From NCBI RefSeq assembly GCF_004116725.1, contig NZ_PDKG01000003.1:1-64000 (forward strand): a DNA stretch of 64,000 nucleotides, written 5' to 3'. A program made the translations under genes and the position numbers. Position 1 is the stretch's first letter, and every line of letters begins with the position of its first letter. The stretch is from Arcobacter sp. CECT 8986 (GTDB lineage: Bacteria > Campylobacterota > Campylobacteria > Campylobacterales > Arcobacteraceae). Shown in pieces: positions 19,646-28,027 of the stretch. The notes under the pieces were generated by a model. That model was not told the DNA's origin. It saw only the letters and a list, made by a program, of their open reading frames with translations, and ran no database searches.

Positions 19646-21277
19646 CTAATTATAAGTAACCATTTTACCTTGTTTTAACTGGAATATCTTATCTTTTAGC
19701 TTTCTAATTTCATTTGATTTCTTTTTAAAATCCATACTTTTATCATATAATAAAGTATTTAATTTATTTGAATAATATTTAGATAATAAGATGCAAATCT
19801 CTTTTTTTAATCTTTCATCATCATAATCTTCTAATCTTTCATTTAAAAGTATTCCATTTAAAGAAGGATTATGAATATCACTTATTAATAGTTCAAATTG
19901 CTCTTTGTGATAATCAAAAATTTCAGAATCAACCATATCAAGAACATAATCCAATCTTGAGGGTTTTTCTAAAATTGCTTTTATTATACTTAACTCTGCA
20001 ATATCAATTTTTGTTGAACTATTTTCAATTTTTCTTCTTGATTGAGTTGATACTTTTACTAAATTTTCTCTAATATTTAATTTTTGAGCTAAATATCTTT
20101 TATATTCATCTTGATATAAAATACTTAAACTTTTTAGATACTCATTTGCTTCTTGTAACGCTTTTTGTTTTTGAATAGGGTCATTAATATTATATTTAGC
20201 AACAATATAATCAATTGCATATGAAATAAATGCTTGAGGATTTGAGAAGACTTTATTTAGCTCTTCTACTTTGCCCTCTTTTACCATATCAGCAGGATCC
20301 ATCCCATTTCCAAATATTACAACGCCACCTTCAAACTCACTTTGACTTAACATAACAGAAGCTTTAAAAGCGGCATTTAGTCCAGCTTTATCTCCATCAT
20401 AAGCTACAATAACTTTAGGTTCACCTCTTCTTAATAAAGGTAAATGGTCTTTTGTTAATGCTGTTCCTAGTGTTGCAACTGCTGTATTAAAACCAGCTTG
20501 GTGAAGCATAATTACATCTAAATACCCTTCTGTAACAATAATTCTATTTCTTTTATAAATATTCTCTTTTGCAATGTTATAACCATAAAGAAGTTTTGAT
20601 TTATTAAATATTTTTGTTTGAGGAGAGTTTATATATTTAGCACTGTGTCCTGTGATTGTTCTTCCACCAAAACCTACAATCTTACTATTTAATCCATAAA
20701 TAGGAAAAGTAATTCTTTCTATAAATCTTGAATATAGTCCATTTTCACCTGAATCTATTACTCCTAACTCTTTTGCATCTGCCAAATTCAAATAGTTATT
20801 TTTTAAGTAGTTAATAGTTTCAAAAGATTTAGGAGCATACCCTATTTCAAACTTTTCAATTGAAAACTCTGAAATTCCCCTATTTTTAATATACTCTTTT
20901 GCTACATTATTACTAGCAAAAAGTTTTATAAAATATTGATTTATTGAATCTAATACTTTTAAATCTTGTTTTGGTTTATTACTATCATCATAAGATAAAG
21001 TAACATTATACATTGAAGCTAATTTTTCTATCGCTTCGGGATATGATAATTTTTCATATTCCATTGTAAACTTAATTGCATCTCCACCAACACCACAACC
21101 AAAACAATGGTATATCTGTTTTGCAGGACTTACGACAAATGATGGAGTATCTTCCCCATGAAAGGGACAGCATGCTTTAAAGTTTGCTCCTGCTTTTTTT
21201 AATTCAAGAGACTGAGAGATTACATCTACTATTTCAAGATGATTTTTTAAATTATCAATTGATTCTTTAGTTATCAT
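19646..21277 (-). CDS. dnaG: DNA primase
   Basis: Makes RNA primers at the replication fork with DnaB. 543 residues: N-terminal zinc ribbon (Cys37, His40, Cys58, Cys61 in CCPFHGEDTPSF and YHCFGCGVGGD), a polymerase core with the TOPRIM domain (IVTEGYLDVIML and VIVAYDGDKAG) and a divergent C-terminal helicase-binding domain. Slightly shorter than E. coli DnaG. A TATAAT sits only 6 bases before the ATG and no ribosome site is evident, as for birA. Divergent from the LapB-like gene. Confidence 0.97.
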   Translation of the reverse strand: MITKESIDNLKNHLEIVDVISQSLELKKAGANFKACCPFHGEDTPSFVVSPAKQIYHCFGCGVGGDAIKFTMEYEKLSYPEAIEKLASMYNVTLSYDDSNKPKQDLKVLDSINQYFIKLFASNNVAKEYIKNRGISEFSIEKFEIGYAPKSFETINYLKNNYLNLADAKELGVIDSGENGLYSRFIERITFPIYGLNSKIVGFGGRTITGHSAKYINSPQTKIFNKSKLLYGYNIAKENIYKRNRIIVTEGYLDVIMLHQAGFNTAVATLGTALTKDHLPLLRRGEPKVIVAYDGDKAGLNAAFKASVMLSQSEFEGGVVIFGNGMDPADMVKEGKVEELNKVFSNPQAFISYAIDYIVAKYNINDPIQKQKALQEANEYLKSLSILYQDEYKRYLAQKLNIRENLVKVSTQSRRKIENSSTKIDIAELSIIKAILEKPSRLDYVLDMVDSEIFDYHKEQFELLISDIHNPSLNGILLNERLEDYDDERLKKEICILLSKYYSNKLNTLLYDKSMDFKKKSNEIRKLKDKIFQLKQGKMVTYN

Positions 21278-21283
21278 GGCGAA

Positions 21284-21289
21284 ATTATA
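21284..21289 (-). promoter_or_regulatory. -10 box for dnaG
   Basis: TATAAT on the minus strand, 6 bases before the dnaG ATG. If used, transcription would start at about the first base of the gene. Confidence 0.4.
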
Positions 21290-21355
21290 CTCTTTTATTA
21301 TTTTATATGTGCTTTTATGATATTATATTGTTACTATTATATGTAAAGGTAATTT

Positions 21356-22405
21356 TTGGATAGTATAGTATTAGATTATAGAGATCCTTTAGTAAGTGTG
21401 ATTATATTTTTTTCACTTGTATTTCTTATTTCATTTATTACATACTCTATTGGTGTGTACAAAGAGAAAAATGCAAGAAAAGATTATAGAAAACTTCTTA
21501 ATAGATTTGAATTAGGAAAGTTAAAAGAAGAAGATTATGTACATTTGTACAAGACATACAATCTACCTTTTGATTCTATAATTTTATTAGCTTCAAGTTT
21601 CTTACATAAAGGTGATTACAATAAAGCGATATCTGTTTATTTAGCACTATTAGAGCATGTTACAGATAGAGTAAAAAAAGAAGAGCTTTTAGAGTTATTA
21701 GGTTCAACATATTTTAAAGGTGGTTTTTTACAAAGATCAAAAGAGATCTATTTAAAAGTACTAAAATTCTCACCAAGAAATGAAAATGCTTTAAAACATC
21801 TTCTTATTATAAATGAAAGACTAAAAGAGTATGACAAAGCTCTTGAAATAATTGAAGCTTTAGAAGAGTTAGATATAGAAGTAATAAGAGAAAAAATATA
21901 TATAGAAACACAAAAACTATTAAATACTGCAGATTTAAGTTATAAAGAGAAAACAGAGAAATTATATTCACTTTTCAAACTAAATCATATTGTAGAAAGA
22001 TTACTTATTCAATATTTAATTCAATACAATAAAAAGTTTTTATGGGAACATATTGATGAATTTGATATAAATAAATTTATTGATTTATTGTGGTATTTAG
22101 ATTTTAATGATATTGATTTTGATGTAGTTGACAAAAATAAACAATTATCAGAAATATATAATGCAAAAGGATATTTACAAACTTGTAATCATAGTGAAGA
22201 TTTTGTTTTTGATATTTTAATTGCACTAAATAAACATGAACATAAAATTCCAGTGACTCTTGATTTTGAATTTATTTGTACATCATGTAAACAAGTACAT
22301 CCAATTTATGAATTAAGATGTCCACATTGTCATAATATATTAACATATAAAGTAAAATATAATTTAACTAAGGATTTAAATGAAAGAAATCAATCTTTAC
22401 AGTGA
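21356..22405 (+). CDS. Membrane-anchored TPR protein with C-terminal four-Cys motif, LapB-like
   Basis: 349 residues. One N-terminal membrane helix (VSVIIFFSLVFLISFITYSI), then a cytoplasmic region with TPR-like helix pairs (AISVYLALLEHV, SKEIYLKVLKFSPRNENALK, YDKALEIIEALEEL) and a C-terminal metal-binding unit, Cys308-x2-Cys311 and Cys322-x2-Cys325. This order (helix, TPRs, rubredoxin-like knuckles) is that of E. coli LapB/YciM, which steers FtsH to LpxC and so controls lipopolysaccharide synthesis. Orthology is inference; overall similarity is low to judge by eye. It begins with TTG preceded by AAAGG, and overlaps rnhA by 26 bases. The same position is held by a TPR gene in C. jejuni (dnaG-TPR-rnhA-rnc-aroC). 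Confidence 0.8.
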   Translation: MDSIVLDYRDPLVSVIIFFSLVFLISFITYSIGVYKEKNARKDYRKLLNRFELGKLKEEDYVHLYKTYNLPFDSIILLASSFLHKGDYNKAISVYLALLEHVTDRVKKEELLELLGSTYFKGGFLQRSKEIYLKVLKFSPRNENALKHLLIINERLKEYDKALEIIEALEELDIEVIREKIYIETQKLLNTADLSYKEKTEKLYSLFKLNHIVERLLIQYLIQYNKKFLWEHIDEFDINKFIDLLWYLDFNDIDFDVVDKNKQLSEIYNAKGYLQTCNHSEDFVFDILIALNKHEHKIPVTLDFEFICTSCKQVHPIYELRCPHCHNILTYKVKYNLTKDLNERNQSLQ

Positions 22406-22835
22406 TGGATCTAGCTTAGGCAATCCTGGACCTGGAGGTTGGGGAACAATCCTTGAGTACAATGGAAAAGAAAAAGAGCTATGTGGAGGACAAGATAATA
22501 CAACTAATAACCAAATGGAATTAGTTGGTGTTATTGAAGGACTAAAAGCACTAAAAGAACCATGTGTTGTAAATGTTATTTCAGATTCAACATATGTAGT
22601 AAAAGCTATAAATGAGTGGATAAATGGTTGGATAAAAAACAACTGGAAGAACTCTGCTAAAAAACCAGTAAAAAATGTAGAGTTATGGCAAGAGTATTTA
22701 AAGGTTTCAAAACCACACAAAATAAATGCTTTTTGGGTAAAAGGCCATGCTGGACACGAGCATAATGAAAGATGTGATATACTTGCAAGAACATTTGCAG
22801 AAAATTTAAAAAAACAAGGGGAAGAAAATGAGTGA
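22380..22835 (+). CDS. rnhA: Ribonuclease HI
   Basis: Cuts RNA in RNA-DNA hybrids, for example primers and R-loops. 151 residues with all four active-site regions: [15 protein letters not shown] (Asp), NNQMELVGV (Glu), VISDSTYVV (Asp) and [16 protein letters not shown] (His, Asp). The start lies inside the end of the LapB-like gene and the gene overlaps rnc by 8 bases, so translation is probably coupled. Confidence 0.97.
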   Translation: MKEINLYSDGSSLGNPGPGGWGTILEYNGKEKELCGGQDNTTNNQMELVGVIEGLKALKEPCVVNVISDSTYVVKAINEWINGWIKNNWKNSAKKPVKNVELWQEYLKVSKPHKINAFWVKGHAGHEHNERCDILARTFAENLKKQGEENE

Positions 22836-23505
22836 TTACTCGAAATTAGAAAAGTGTTTGGATTATCAGTTTAAAAACAAAGATCTGATAATCGAAGCAC
22901 TTACACACAAAAGTTTAAAGAAGCCATATAATAATGAAAGATTAGAATTTTTGGGTGATGCAGTTTTAAATTTAATAGTTGGTGAATATTTATATAAAAA
23001 GTTTCCAAGTTCAAATGAAGGTGAATTATCTAAAATAAGAGCATCACTTGTAAATGAAAATGGATTTACAAAACTTGCTAATGAGATAAAACTTGGTGAG
23101 TATATATTTATTTCTACTGCTGAAGAGAGAAATAATGGAAGACATAAAGCTTCTATTCTTTCTGATGCTTTTGAAGCAATTATGGGTGCTGTTTATTTAG
23201 AATCTGGACTTGATGCATTAAAACCAATTATTTTAGACTTATTAGAAAAATCGTATGAAAAAATAAATCTTGATGTACTTTTTAGTGATTATAAAACTGC
23301 TTTACAAGAGATAACTCAAGCTCAATTTGGTAGTATTCCTGAATACAAAATAGAAGGTTCTTATGGGCCAGACCATAAAAAAGAGTTTGAAGTTTCAATT
23401 TGGATTGATGGTAAAAAATATGGTCAAGCAAAAGGAAAAAGTAAAAAATTAGCTCAACAAGCAGTAGCAAAAATTGCAATTGAGCAGTTTAAAGGTGATA
23501 ATTAA
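22828..23505 (+). CDS. rnc: Ribonuclease III
   Basis: Double-strand RNA endonuclease for rRNA precursors and regulatory duplexes. 225 residues: catalytic domain with the signature [11 protein letters not shown] (Glu40, Asp44) and the later [14 protein letters not shown] (Asp/Glu), then a dsRNA-binding domain ([15 protein letters not shown] to [13 protein letters not shown]). One-base overlap with aroC. Confidence 0.97.
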   Translation: MSDYSKLEKCLDYQFKNKDLIIEALTHKSLKKPYNNERLEFLGDAVLNLIVGEYLYKKFPSSNEGELSKIRASLVNENGFTKLANEIKLGEYIFISTAEERNNGRHKASILSDAFEAIMGAVYLESGLDALKPIILDLLEKSYEKINLDVLFSDYKTALQEITQAQFGSIPEYKIEGSYGPDHKKEFEVSIWIDGKKYGQAKGKSKKLAQQAVAKIAIEQFKGDN

Positions 23506-24581
23506 TGAATAGCTTCGGCCATAGGTTTAGATTTACTACATTTGGTGAAAGTCATGGTAAAGCACTTGGTTGTGTTGTTGATGGAGTTCCAGCTGGTATA
23601 AAAATAGATGAAGAGTTTATTCAAAATGAAATGAATAGAAGAAAACCAGGTCAAAATAAATTTGCAACAGCAAGAAAAGAGAGTGACAGTGTTGAAATAC
23701 TAAGTGGTGTTTTTGAAGGTGTTACAACTGGAACTCCAATATCAATGGTTATTTTCAATGAAAATCAAAAAAGCCGTGATTACTCTAATGTAAAAGATTT
23801 ATTTAGACCTGGACATGCAGATTATACATACTTTAATAAATATGGAATAAGAGATTATAGAGGTGGAGGAAGAAGCAGTGCAAGAGAAACAGCAGCAAGA
23901 GTTGCAGCTGGATCTATTGCTAAACTTCTACTAAAAGAGTTAAATATTGAAGTACAAAGTGGTATTTGTGAAATTGATGGAATAAAAGCATTATCTCATG
24001 ACTTTACAAATGTACAATCTTCAGAAATATATGCTTTAGATAAAAAAGTAGAAGAAGAACAAAAAAATGCCATTTTAAATGCAAAAAATTCCCATAATAG
24101 CGTTGGTGGAGTTGCATTAGTAAATGTAAAAAATTGCCCTGTTGGTCTTGGTGAACCTCTTTATTTTAAACTAGATTCACAAATAGCAAATGCAATGATG
24201 AGTATAAATGCTGTTAAAGCTATTGAAATTGGTGATGGTTTTGATAGTGTAAAAACAAAAGGTAATGAAAATAATGATGAGATTAGAGCAAATGGCTTTA
24301 AATCAAATCATAGTGGTGGAATGCTAGGTGGAATATCAAATGGCGATGAGATAAACTTCAAAGTATATTTTAAACCAACACCCTCAATATTTATAAAACA
24401 AGAAACAGTTGATATTTATAATAATGAAGTTGATTGTGAATTAAAAGGAAGACATGACCCTTGTGTTGCTGTGAGAGGAAGTGTTGTTGCTGAATCGATG
24501 ACAGCTTTAGTTCTTGCAGATATGTTACTTTTAAATATGAGTTCAAATATAAATAACATCAAAAAAGTATACAAAGATTAA
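23505..24581 (+). CDS. aroC: Chorismate synthase
   Basis: Last shikimate-pathway step: 5-enolpyruvylshikimate 3-phosphate to chorismate, using reduced FMN. The three family signatures are present: [30 protein letters not shown] and [16 protein letters not shown]. 358 residues, normal length. Final gene of the rightward unit, ending before a strong terminator. Confidence 0.97.
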   Translation: MNSFGHRFRFTTFGESHGKALGCVVDGVPAGIKIDEEFIQNEMNRRKPGQNKFATARKESDSVEILSGVFEGVTTGTPISMVIFNENQKSRDYSNVKDLFRPGHADYTYFNKYGIRDYRGGGRSSARETAARVAAGSIAKLLLKELNIEVQSGICEIDGIKALSHDFTNVQSSEIYALDKKVEEEQKNAILNAKNSHNSVGGVALVNVKNCPVGLGEPLYFKLDSQIANAMMSINAVKAIEIGDGFDSVKTKGNENNDEIRANGFKSNHSGGMLGGISNGDEINFKVYFKPTPSIFIKQETVDIYNNEVDCELKGRHDPCVAVRGSVVAESMTALVLADMLLLNMSSNINNIKKVYKD

Positions 24582-24641
24582 AACAAAAAGTTAGAAAAAA
24601 AAGTAAGTTTTACTTAATTTTGTTTGATTATAATTACGCAT

Positions 24642-24672
24642 AGCATCTCTTTGGTCAAGGGATGCTTTTTTT
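24642..24672 (+). terminator. Intrinsic terminator after aroC
   Basis: AGCATCTC pairs with GGGATGCT (one G-T pair) around a 9-base loop, followed by seven T on the plus strand. Confidence 0.85.
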
Positions 24673-24676
24673 ATGT

Positions 24677-25012
24677 CTAAATTTTTGTTAATTTATCTTG
24701 AACAAAATCGCTATATAATCCTAAAACTTTTTTTCTTTTTTCTTCAGTAAAAATAGAGATTCCAACTTTTTTTAATTTCTTTTCTAATTGATCATCAATA
24801 TGAGGAACAATCAAAACATTAAAATTATTAGATTTAAATAACTTAACAATTTCATCTTCAACATTTTCATGTATTCTATTTTCCATTAATTCAACAGAAC
24901 TAATAGTTTGACCTGTAAGATTTAAAACAGTAAAGTAATTAGCTTCTTTAACATCAGGAGCAACATTTGACATATAACTTAGATTTTCTATTGTAGGAAA
25001 TACAATTCTCAT
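24677..25012 (-). CDS. NifX/NifB-type dinitrogenase cofactor-domain protein (probable)
   Basis: 111 residues. The start MRIVFPTIENLSYMSNVAPD followed by a strand-rich region (YFTVLNLTGQTISSVELMEN) and VLIVPHIDDQLEKKLKKVGI resembles the RNase H-like fold of the NifX/NafY/YaaC group that binds iron or iron-molybdenum cofactors or acts as a small chaperone. The assignment rests on fold-like pattern recognition only. Small proteins of this type often sit beside DUF134 regulators, and here a DUF134 gene is divergent to it. No nitrogenase gene is nearby, so a role in nitrogen fixation should not be assumed. Confidence 0.6.
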   Translation of the reverse strand: MRIVFPTIENLSYMSNVAPDVKEANYFTVLNLTGQTISSVELMENRIHENVEDEIVKLFKSNNFNVLIVPHIDDQLEKKLKKVGISIFTEEKRKKVLGLYSDFVQDKLTKI

Positions 25013-25111
25013 AATTGAGCCTTTAATAATGATAATTTTATAAAAGGATTTTGTAAAAACTTAATAAAAAATAATATGTTTAACAAAAGTTTTTACAAAA
25101 TTTAATGGTGT

Positions 25112-25117
25112 TATAAT
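25112..25117 (+). promoter_or_regulatory. -10 box for a possible non-coding RNA
   Basis: TATAAT in the context GTTATAATTTAG, followed 7 bases later by GACCAAGAGAGG, where a transcript could begin. No clear -35 box. Confidence 0.4.
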
Positions 25118-25124
25118 TTAGATT

Positions 25125-25363
25125 GACCAAGAGAGGAGTGTTATTTGTATGTTAGGCTAGACAACTAAACAAAATGACCAATCTAATTATATTTCTAATC
25201 ATATATTCCAATCAAGCTTAACTCTTTAAACTAAGAATAATTTGAGAGAGCGGGTTCACTTAGTTTTATTTATTAAATTCACAAAATTTTTATATGAGTT
25301 AAGTCTTGTGAACATATGACCGTATAATAACATTAATTCGGTCATATGTCAAGTATTTTTTTA
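25125..25363 (+). ncRNA. Possible structured RNA in the gap before the DUF134 gene
   Basis: The 403-base gap 25013-25415 holds no gene but shows layered complementarity: GACC near the start with GGTC at 25340-25343; AGTGTTATT (about 25137-25145) with AATAACATT; CTTAACTC with GAGTTAAG; AAACTAAG with CTTAGTTT nested inside. A TATAAT stands just before it and an inverted repeat plus T7 closes it. It does not match tmRNA, 4.5S RNA or RNase P RNA as I know them. It may be an RNA of about 240 bases, the leader of the DUF134 gene, or chance structure in AT-rich DNA. Confidence 0.35.
25312..25362 (+). terminator. 11-bp perfect inverted repeat followed by T7
   Basis: ACATATGACCG at 25312-25322 and CGGTCATATGT at 25339-25349 are exact complements with a 16-base spacer; a run of seven T begins 7 bases later. 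It could terminate an upstream RNA, or serve as an operator for the DUF134 regulator 50 bases downstream. Confidence 0.45.
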
Positions 25364-25415
25364 GATTTTTAATAAAAATATGATAAAATCCTAAATTAAT
25401 AATTTAAGGAATTAA

Positions 25416-26006
25416 ATGCCAAGAGAAAAACTAGAAAGAAAATTAAATTTAAAGCCAGTAAGTAAATACTTTGGACCTAAAGATATCAAAGCTAGTGAAG
25501 ATGTAGTTTTACTTCATGAAGAGCTAGAAGCAATACATTTAATGGACTCTTTTTGTATGTATCAAGAAGATGCAGCAAAAAAAATGAATGTATCAAGAGC
25601 AACATTTGCAAGAATTATTAAAAGTGCAAGAAAGAAGATTTCACTTGCATTAATAACAGGTAAAAATATAAAAGTTCATGAAGTAAAAAATGAGTTTAGA
25701 ATTGCTGTATGTTCAAATAAAGAAGACCAACTAGATTATGCAGAAGCTGAAGCTGAATATATTTGGATTATACTTATTAAAGATTATAAACTTACATCTC
25801 AAAGCTGTATCAAAAATCCAATGTATAGAAATGAAGATGAAGCAACATGTAATGTTCTTCCAGAGATTTTATATGATTATAAAGTTAACTACTTTATGAT
25901 AAAAGATATCGATTATGATTTAAAAATTTCTTTAATTGCTAAAGGAATTTATCCAATGCTTAAAGAAAAAATTGAATTAGATTCACTTGTTGATATTTTT
26001 CAATAG
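25416..26006 (+). CDS. DUF134 family DNA-binding protein
   Basis: 196 residues. N-terminal DUF134 pattern (YFGPKDIKASEDVVLLHEEL, then EAIHLMDSFCMYQEDAAKKM) with a sigma-factor-like helix-turn-helix (NVSRATFARIIKSARKKISLAL). The C-terminal half is longer than in minimal DUF134 proteins and not recognised (VCSNKEDQLDYAEAEAEYIW onwards). Likely a transcription regulator; its target is unknown. It starts MPREKLERKLNLKP after AAGGA. Confidence 0.82.
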   Translation: MPREKLERKLNLKPVSKYFGPKDIKASEDVVLLHEELEAIHLMDSFCMYQEDAAKKMNVSRATFARIIKSARKKISLALITGKNIKVHEVKNEFRIAVCSNKEDQLDYAEAEAEYIWIILIKDYKLTSQSCIKNPMYRNEDEATCNVLPEILYDYKVNYFMIKDIDYDLKISLIAKGIYPMLKEKIELDSLVDIFQ

Positions 26007-26030
26007 AGACAAATTGTCTCTATTTTTATA
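26002..26030. terminator. Two-way terminator between DUF134 gene and htpX
   Basis: AATAGAGACAA and TTGTCTCTATT are exact complements around one base, with T-rich sequence to the right. It overlaps the DUF134 stop and lies between convergent genes, so it can serve both. Confidence 0.7.
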
Positions 26031-26874
26031 AACTACTTTTTAACTCTTCCAATCTTGCTATTCTATCTTCAGTAGTTGGGTGAGTTCTAAAAAGATCAGA
26101 GAACTTTACATCTTTACCACTAAAAGGATTTATGATAAACATATGTGCAGTTTGTTCTGTAGCATTATGCATCTCTCCTCTTTTCGCAAAATTTTCTAAT
26201 TTACTTAATGCACTTTGTAATCCACTTGCATCACCAACTAATCTTGCTGCACCTTCATCAGCCATATATTCTCTACTTCTGCTTACAGTCATTTGAATTA
26301 CTGCTGCAGCGATTGGTAAAATTATAGCTAGTATTATCATCACAAAAGGATTTGAATTTTGTCTATCATTTCCACCACTAAACATTGCTGTAAATTGCAT
26401 CATATTTGCAATCATTGCAATTGCACCTGCAAATACTGCTGCAATTGTTCCTATTAAAATATCGTAATGTCTTACATGAGAAAGTTCATGTGCTATAACA
26501 CCTTCAATCTCTTTTTCATTTAATAAATCAATTAATCCTTGAGTAACTGCAACTGCTGCATTCTCATGATTTCTACCTGTTGCAAAAGCATTTGGCATCT
26601 CATCTGGAATTAAATATACTTTAGGCATTGGTAAATTTGCTTTATATGCAAGTTTTTGTGTAATTTGATATATATAATGTCTTCTATCACTTATCTCAAC
26701 TGCATTATAGTGTGCAAGTACTTGCTTATCTGAATAATAATATGCATAAAAGTTCATACCAGCTGCAAGTAAAAATGCTATTAACATTCCATTTGCACCA
26801 CCAAATGAGTAGCCAATGAAAACAAATAAGACAGATAATAGTGCTAAAAAGAATACTGTTTTAACTTGTTCCAT
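26026..26874 (-). CDS. htpX: Membrane zinc metalloprotease HtpX
   Basis: Inner-membrane protease of the M48 family that helps clear damaged membrane proteins. 282 residues: two N-terminal membrane helices, the zinc motif HELSH (His129, Glu130, His133), a second pair of hydrophobic segments ([20 protein letters not shown] and [19 protein letters not shown]), then [13 protein letters not shown] with the third zinc ligand Glu. Length fits. Single gene, divergent from the sixA-like pair. Confidence 0.95.
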   Translation of the reverse strand: MEQVKTVFFLALLSVLFVFIGYSFGGANGMLIAFLLAAGMNFYAYYYSDKQVLAHYNAVEISDRRHYIYQITQKLAYKANLPMPKVYLIPDEMPNAFATGRNHENAAVAVTQGLIDLLNEKEIEGVIAHELSHVRHYDILIGTIAAVFAGAIAMIANMMQFTAMFSGGNDRQNSNPFVMIILAIILPIAAAVIQMTVSRSREYMADEGAARLVGDASGLQSALSKLENFAKRGEMHNATEQTAHMFIINPFSGKDVKFSDLFRTHPTTEDRIARLEELKSSL

Positions 26875-26981
26875 ATATGATTCCTTAATTTTAAATTCTG
26901 TTATGATATTATATTATAATTTATCAACTTTAATAAACAATTTAAATTTATTTTATATAAGTAAATTTTTTAGGAGATATT

Positions 26982-27473
26982 TTGAAAAGCCTATACTTAA
27001 TTAGACATGTAAAATCTTCATGGAAAAACTTAACTTTATCAGATTTTGATAGACCATTAAATAAAAGAGGAAAAATAGATGCGCCATTGATGGCAGAACT
27101 ACTTAAACAAAAAAATATCAAACCTGATTTGATAATCGCATCACCTTCTTATAGAACTAGAAAAACTGCACAAATAATTGCAAGTAAAATTGGTTACGAT
27201 AAAAATGAAATAATCTACTTTGAATCACTATATCATGCAACTTTAACTACTCTTATTGATGCTATAAAATATTTAGATGATAGATATGAAAATGTATTTT
27301 TAGTTGGTCATAATCCAAGTATAAACTACTTTGCAAATGAGTATTTAGATTTTGATAAAAATATTGCAACAACTGGTATAGTAAAAGTATCAATAAATTG
27401 TTTGATGTGGCAAGATATAAAAAAAGAAAATTGCACACTAATTTGGTACGAATATCCTAAAAAATATAAATAA
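26982..27473 (+). CDS. SixA-like histidine phosphatase, copy 1
   Basis: 163 residues of the histidine phosphatase superfamily. It has the RH motif in YLIRHVKSSWKN, SPSYRTRKTAQII and the VGHNPSINYF motif with the second catalytic His. SixA in E. coli removes phosphate from His-containing phosphotransfer domains; small-molecule substrates are also possible. It starts with TTG preceded by AGGAG. A second family member follows 51 bases later. Confidence 0.85.
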   Translation: MKSLYLIRHVKSSWKNLTLSDFDRPLNKRGKIDAPLMAELLKQKNIKPDLIIASPSYRTRKTAQIIASKIGYDKNEIIYFESLYHATLTTLIDAIKYLDDRYENVFLVGHNPSINYFANEYLDFDKNIATTGIVKVSINCLMWQDIKKENCTLIWYEYPKKYK

Positions 27474-27524
27474 TTTATTTTTTTAAAAGTATAATTACAA
27501 TCAAATTTACAAATAGGTGGAAAA

Positions 27525-28001
27525 ATGAAAACATTATATTTGATGAGACATGCACAAAAAGAGACAGATAATACAAAAGATGATTATGATATTGAATTGA
27601 CACAAGAAGGAATAGAAAATACAAAAAAACTTTGTACTCTATTAAAACAAAAAGATATAAATATTGATATGATTTTAACAAGTCCTGCTGTAAGAGCAGA
27701 AGAGACTGCACAAATAGTTGCTGAAGAGTTAAACTATGAAGGAATTATTACAAGAAATGAAGTTATATATAGAGCTTTTTTAAATGAACTATTAGAAACT
27801 CTATCTTATACATATGATAATATAAACTCACTATTTATGATAGGTCATAATCCCGCACTTGGAACATTGGCTTTTAAATTAACAAAATTAAGAGAAAAAT
27901 TTGAAATGGGTTCAATTGCTAGAATAGATTTTGATTGTGATTCTTGGCTAGATATTAGTGAAGAAAATGCGAAACTTGTATATTTTGAAAAAGGTATTTA
28001 G
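27525..28001 (+). CDS. SixA-like histidine phosphatase, copy 2
   Basis: 158 residues with YLMRHAQKETDNT, TSPAVRAEETAQIVAEEL and MIGHNPALGTLAF, the same catalytic layout as the preceding gene. The two are clearly related but far from identical, so an old tandem duplication or two distinct subfamilies. SixA-type specificity is inferred from size and motifs. Confidence 0.85.
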   Translation: MKTLYLMRHAQKETDNTKDDYDIELTQEGIENTKKLCTLLKQKDINIDMILTSPAVRAEETAQIVAEELNYEGIITRNEVIYRAFLNELLETLSYTYDNINSLFMIGHNPALGTLAFKLTKLREKFEMGSIARIDFDCDSWLDISEENAKLVYFEKGI

Positions 28002-28027
28002 GTAAATAAATTTTTTATTTACCTAAA
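27997..28027. terminator. Two-way terminator between sixA-like gene 2 and mnmE
   Basis: TTTAGGTAAATAAA and TTTATTTACCTAAA are exact complements with a 3-base loop, overlapping the stop codons of two convergent genes. AT-rich but symmetrical with T runs on both sides. Confidence 0.7.

Noticed and set aside
25125-25363. 4.5S RNA, tmRNA or RNase P RNA in the 25-kb gap
   Set aside because: None of the conserved sequences of these RNAs that I know (such as GGAAGGAAGCA or GAGGAAAGTCC) is present.
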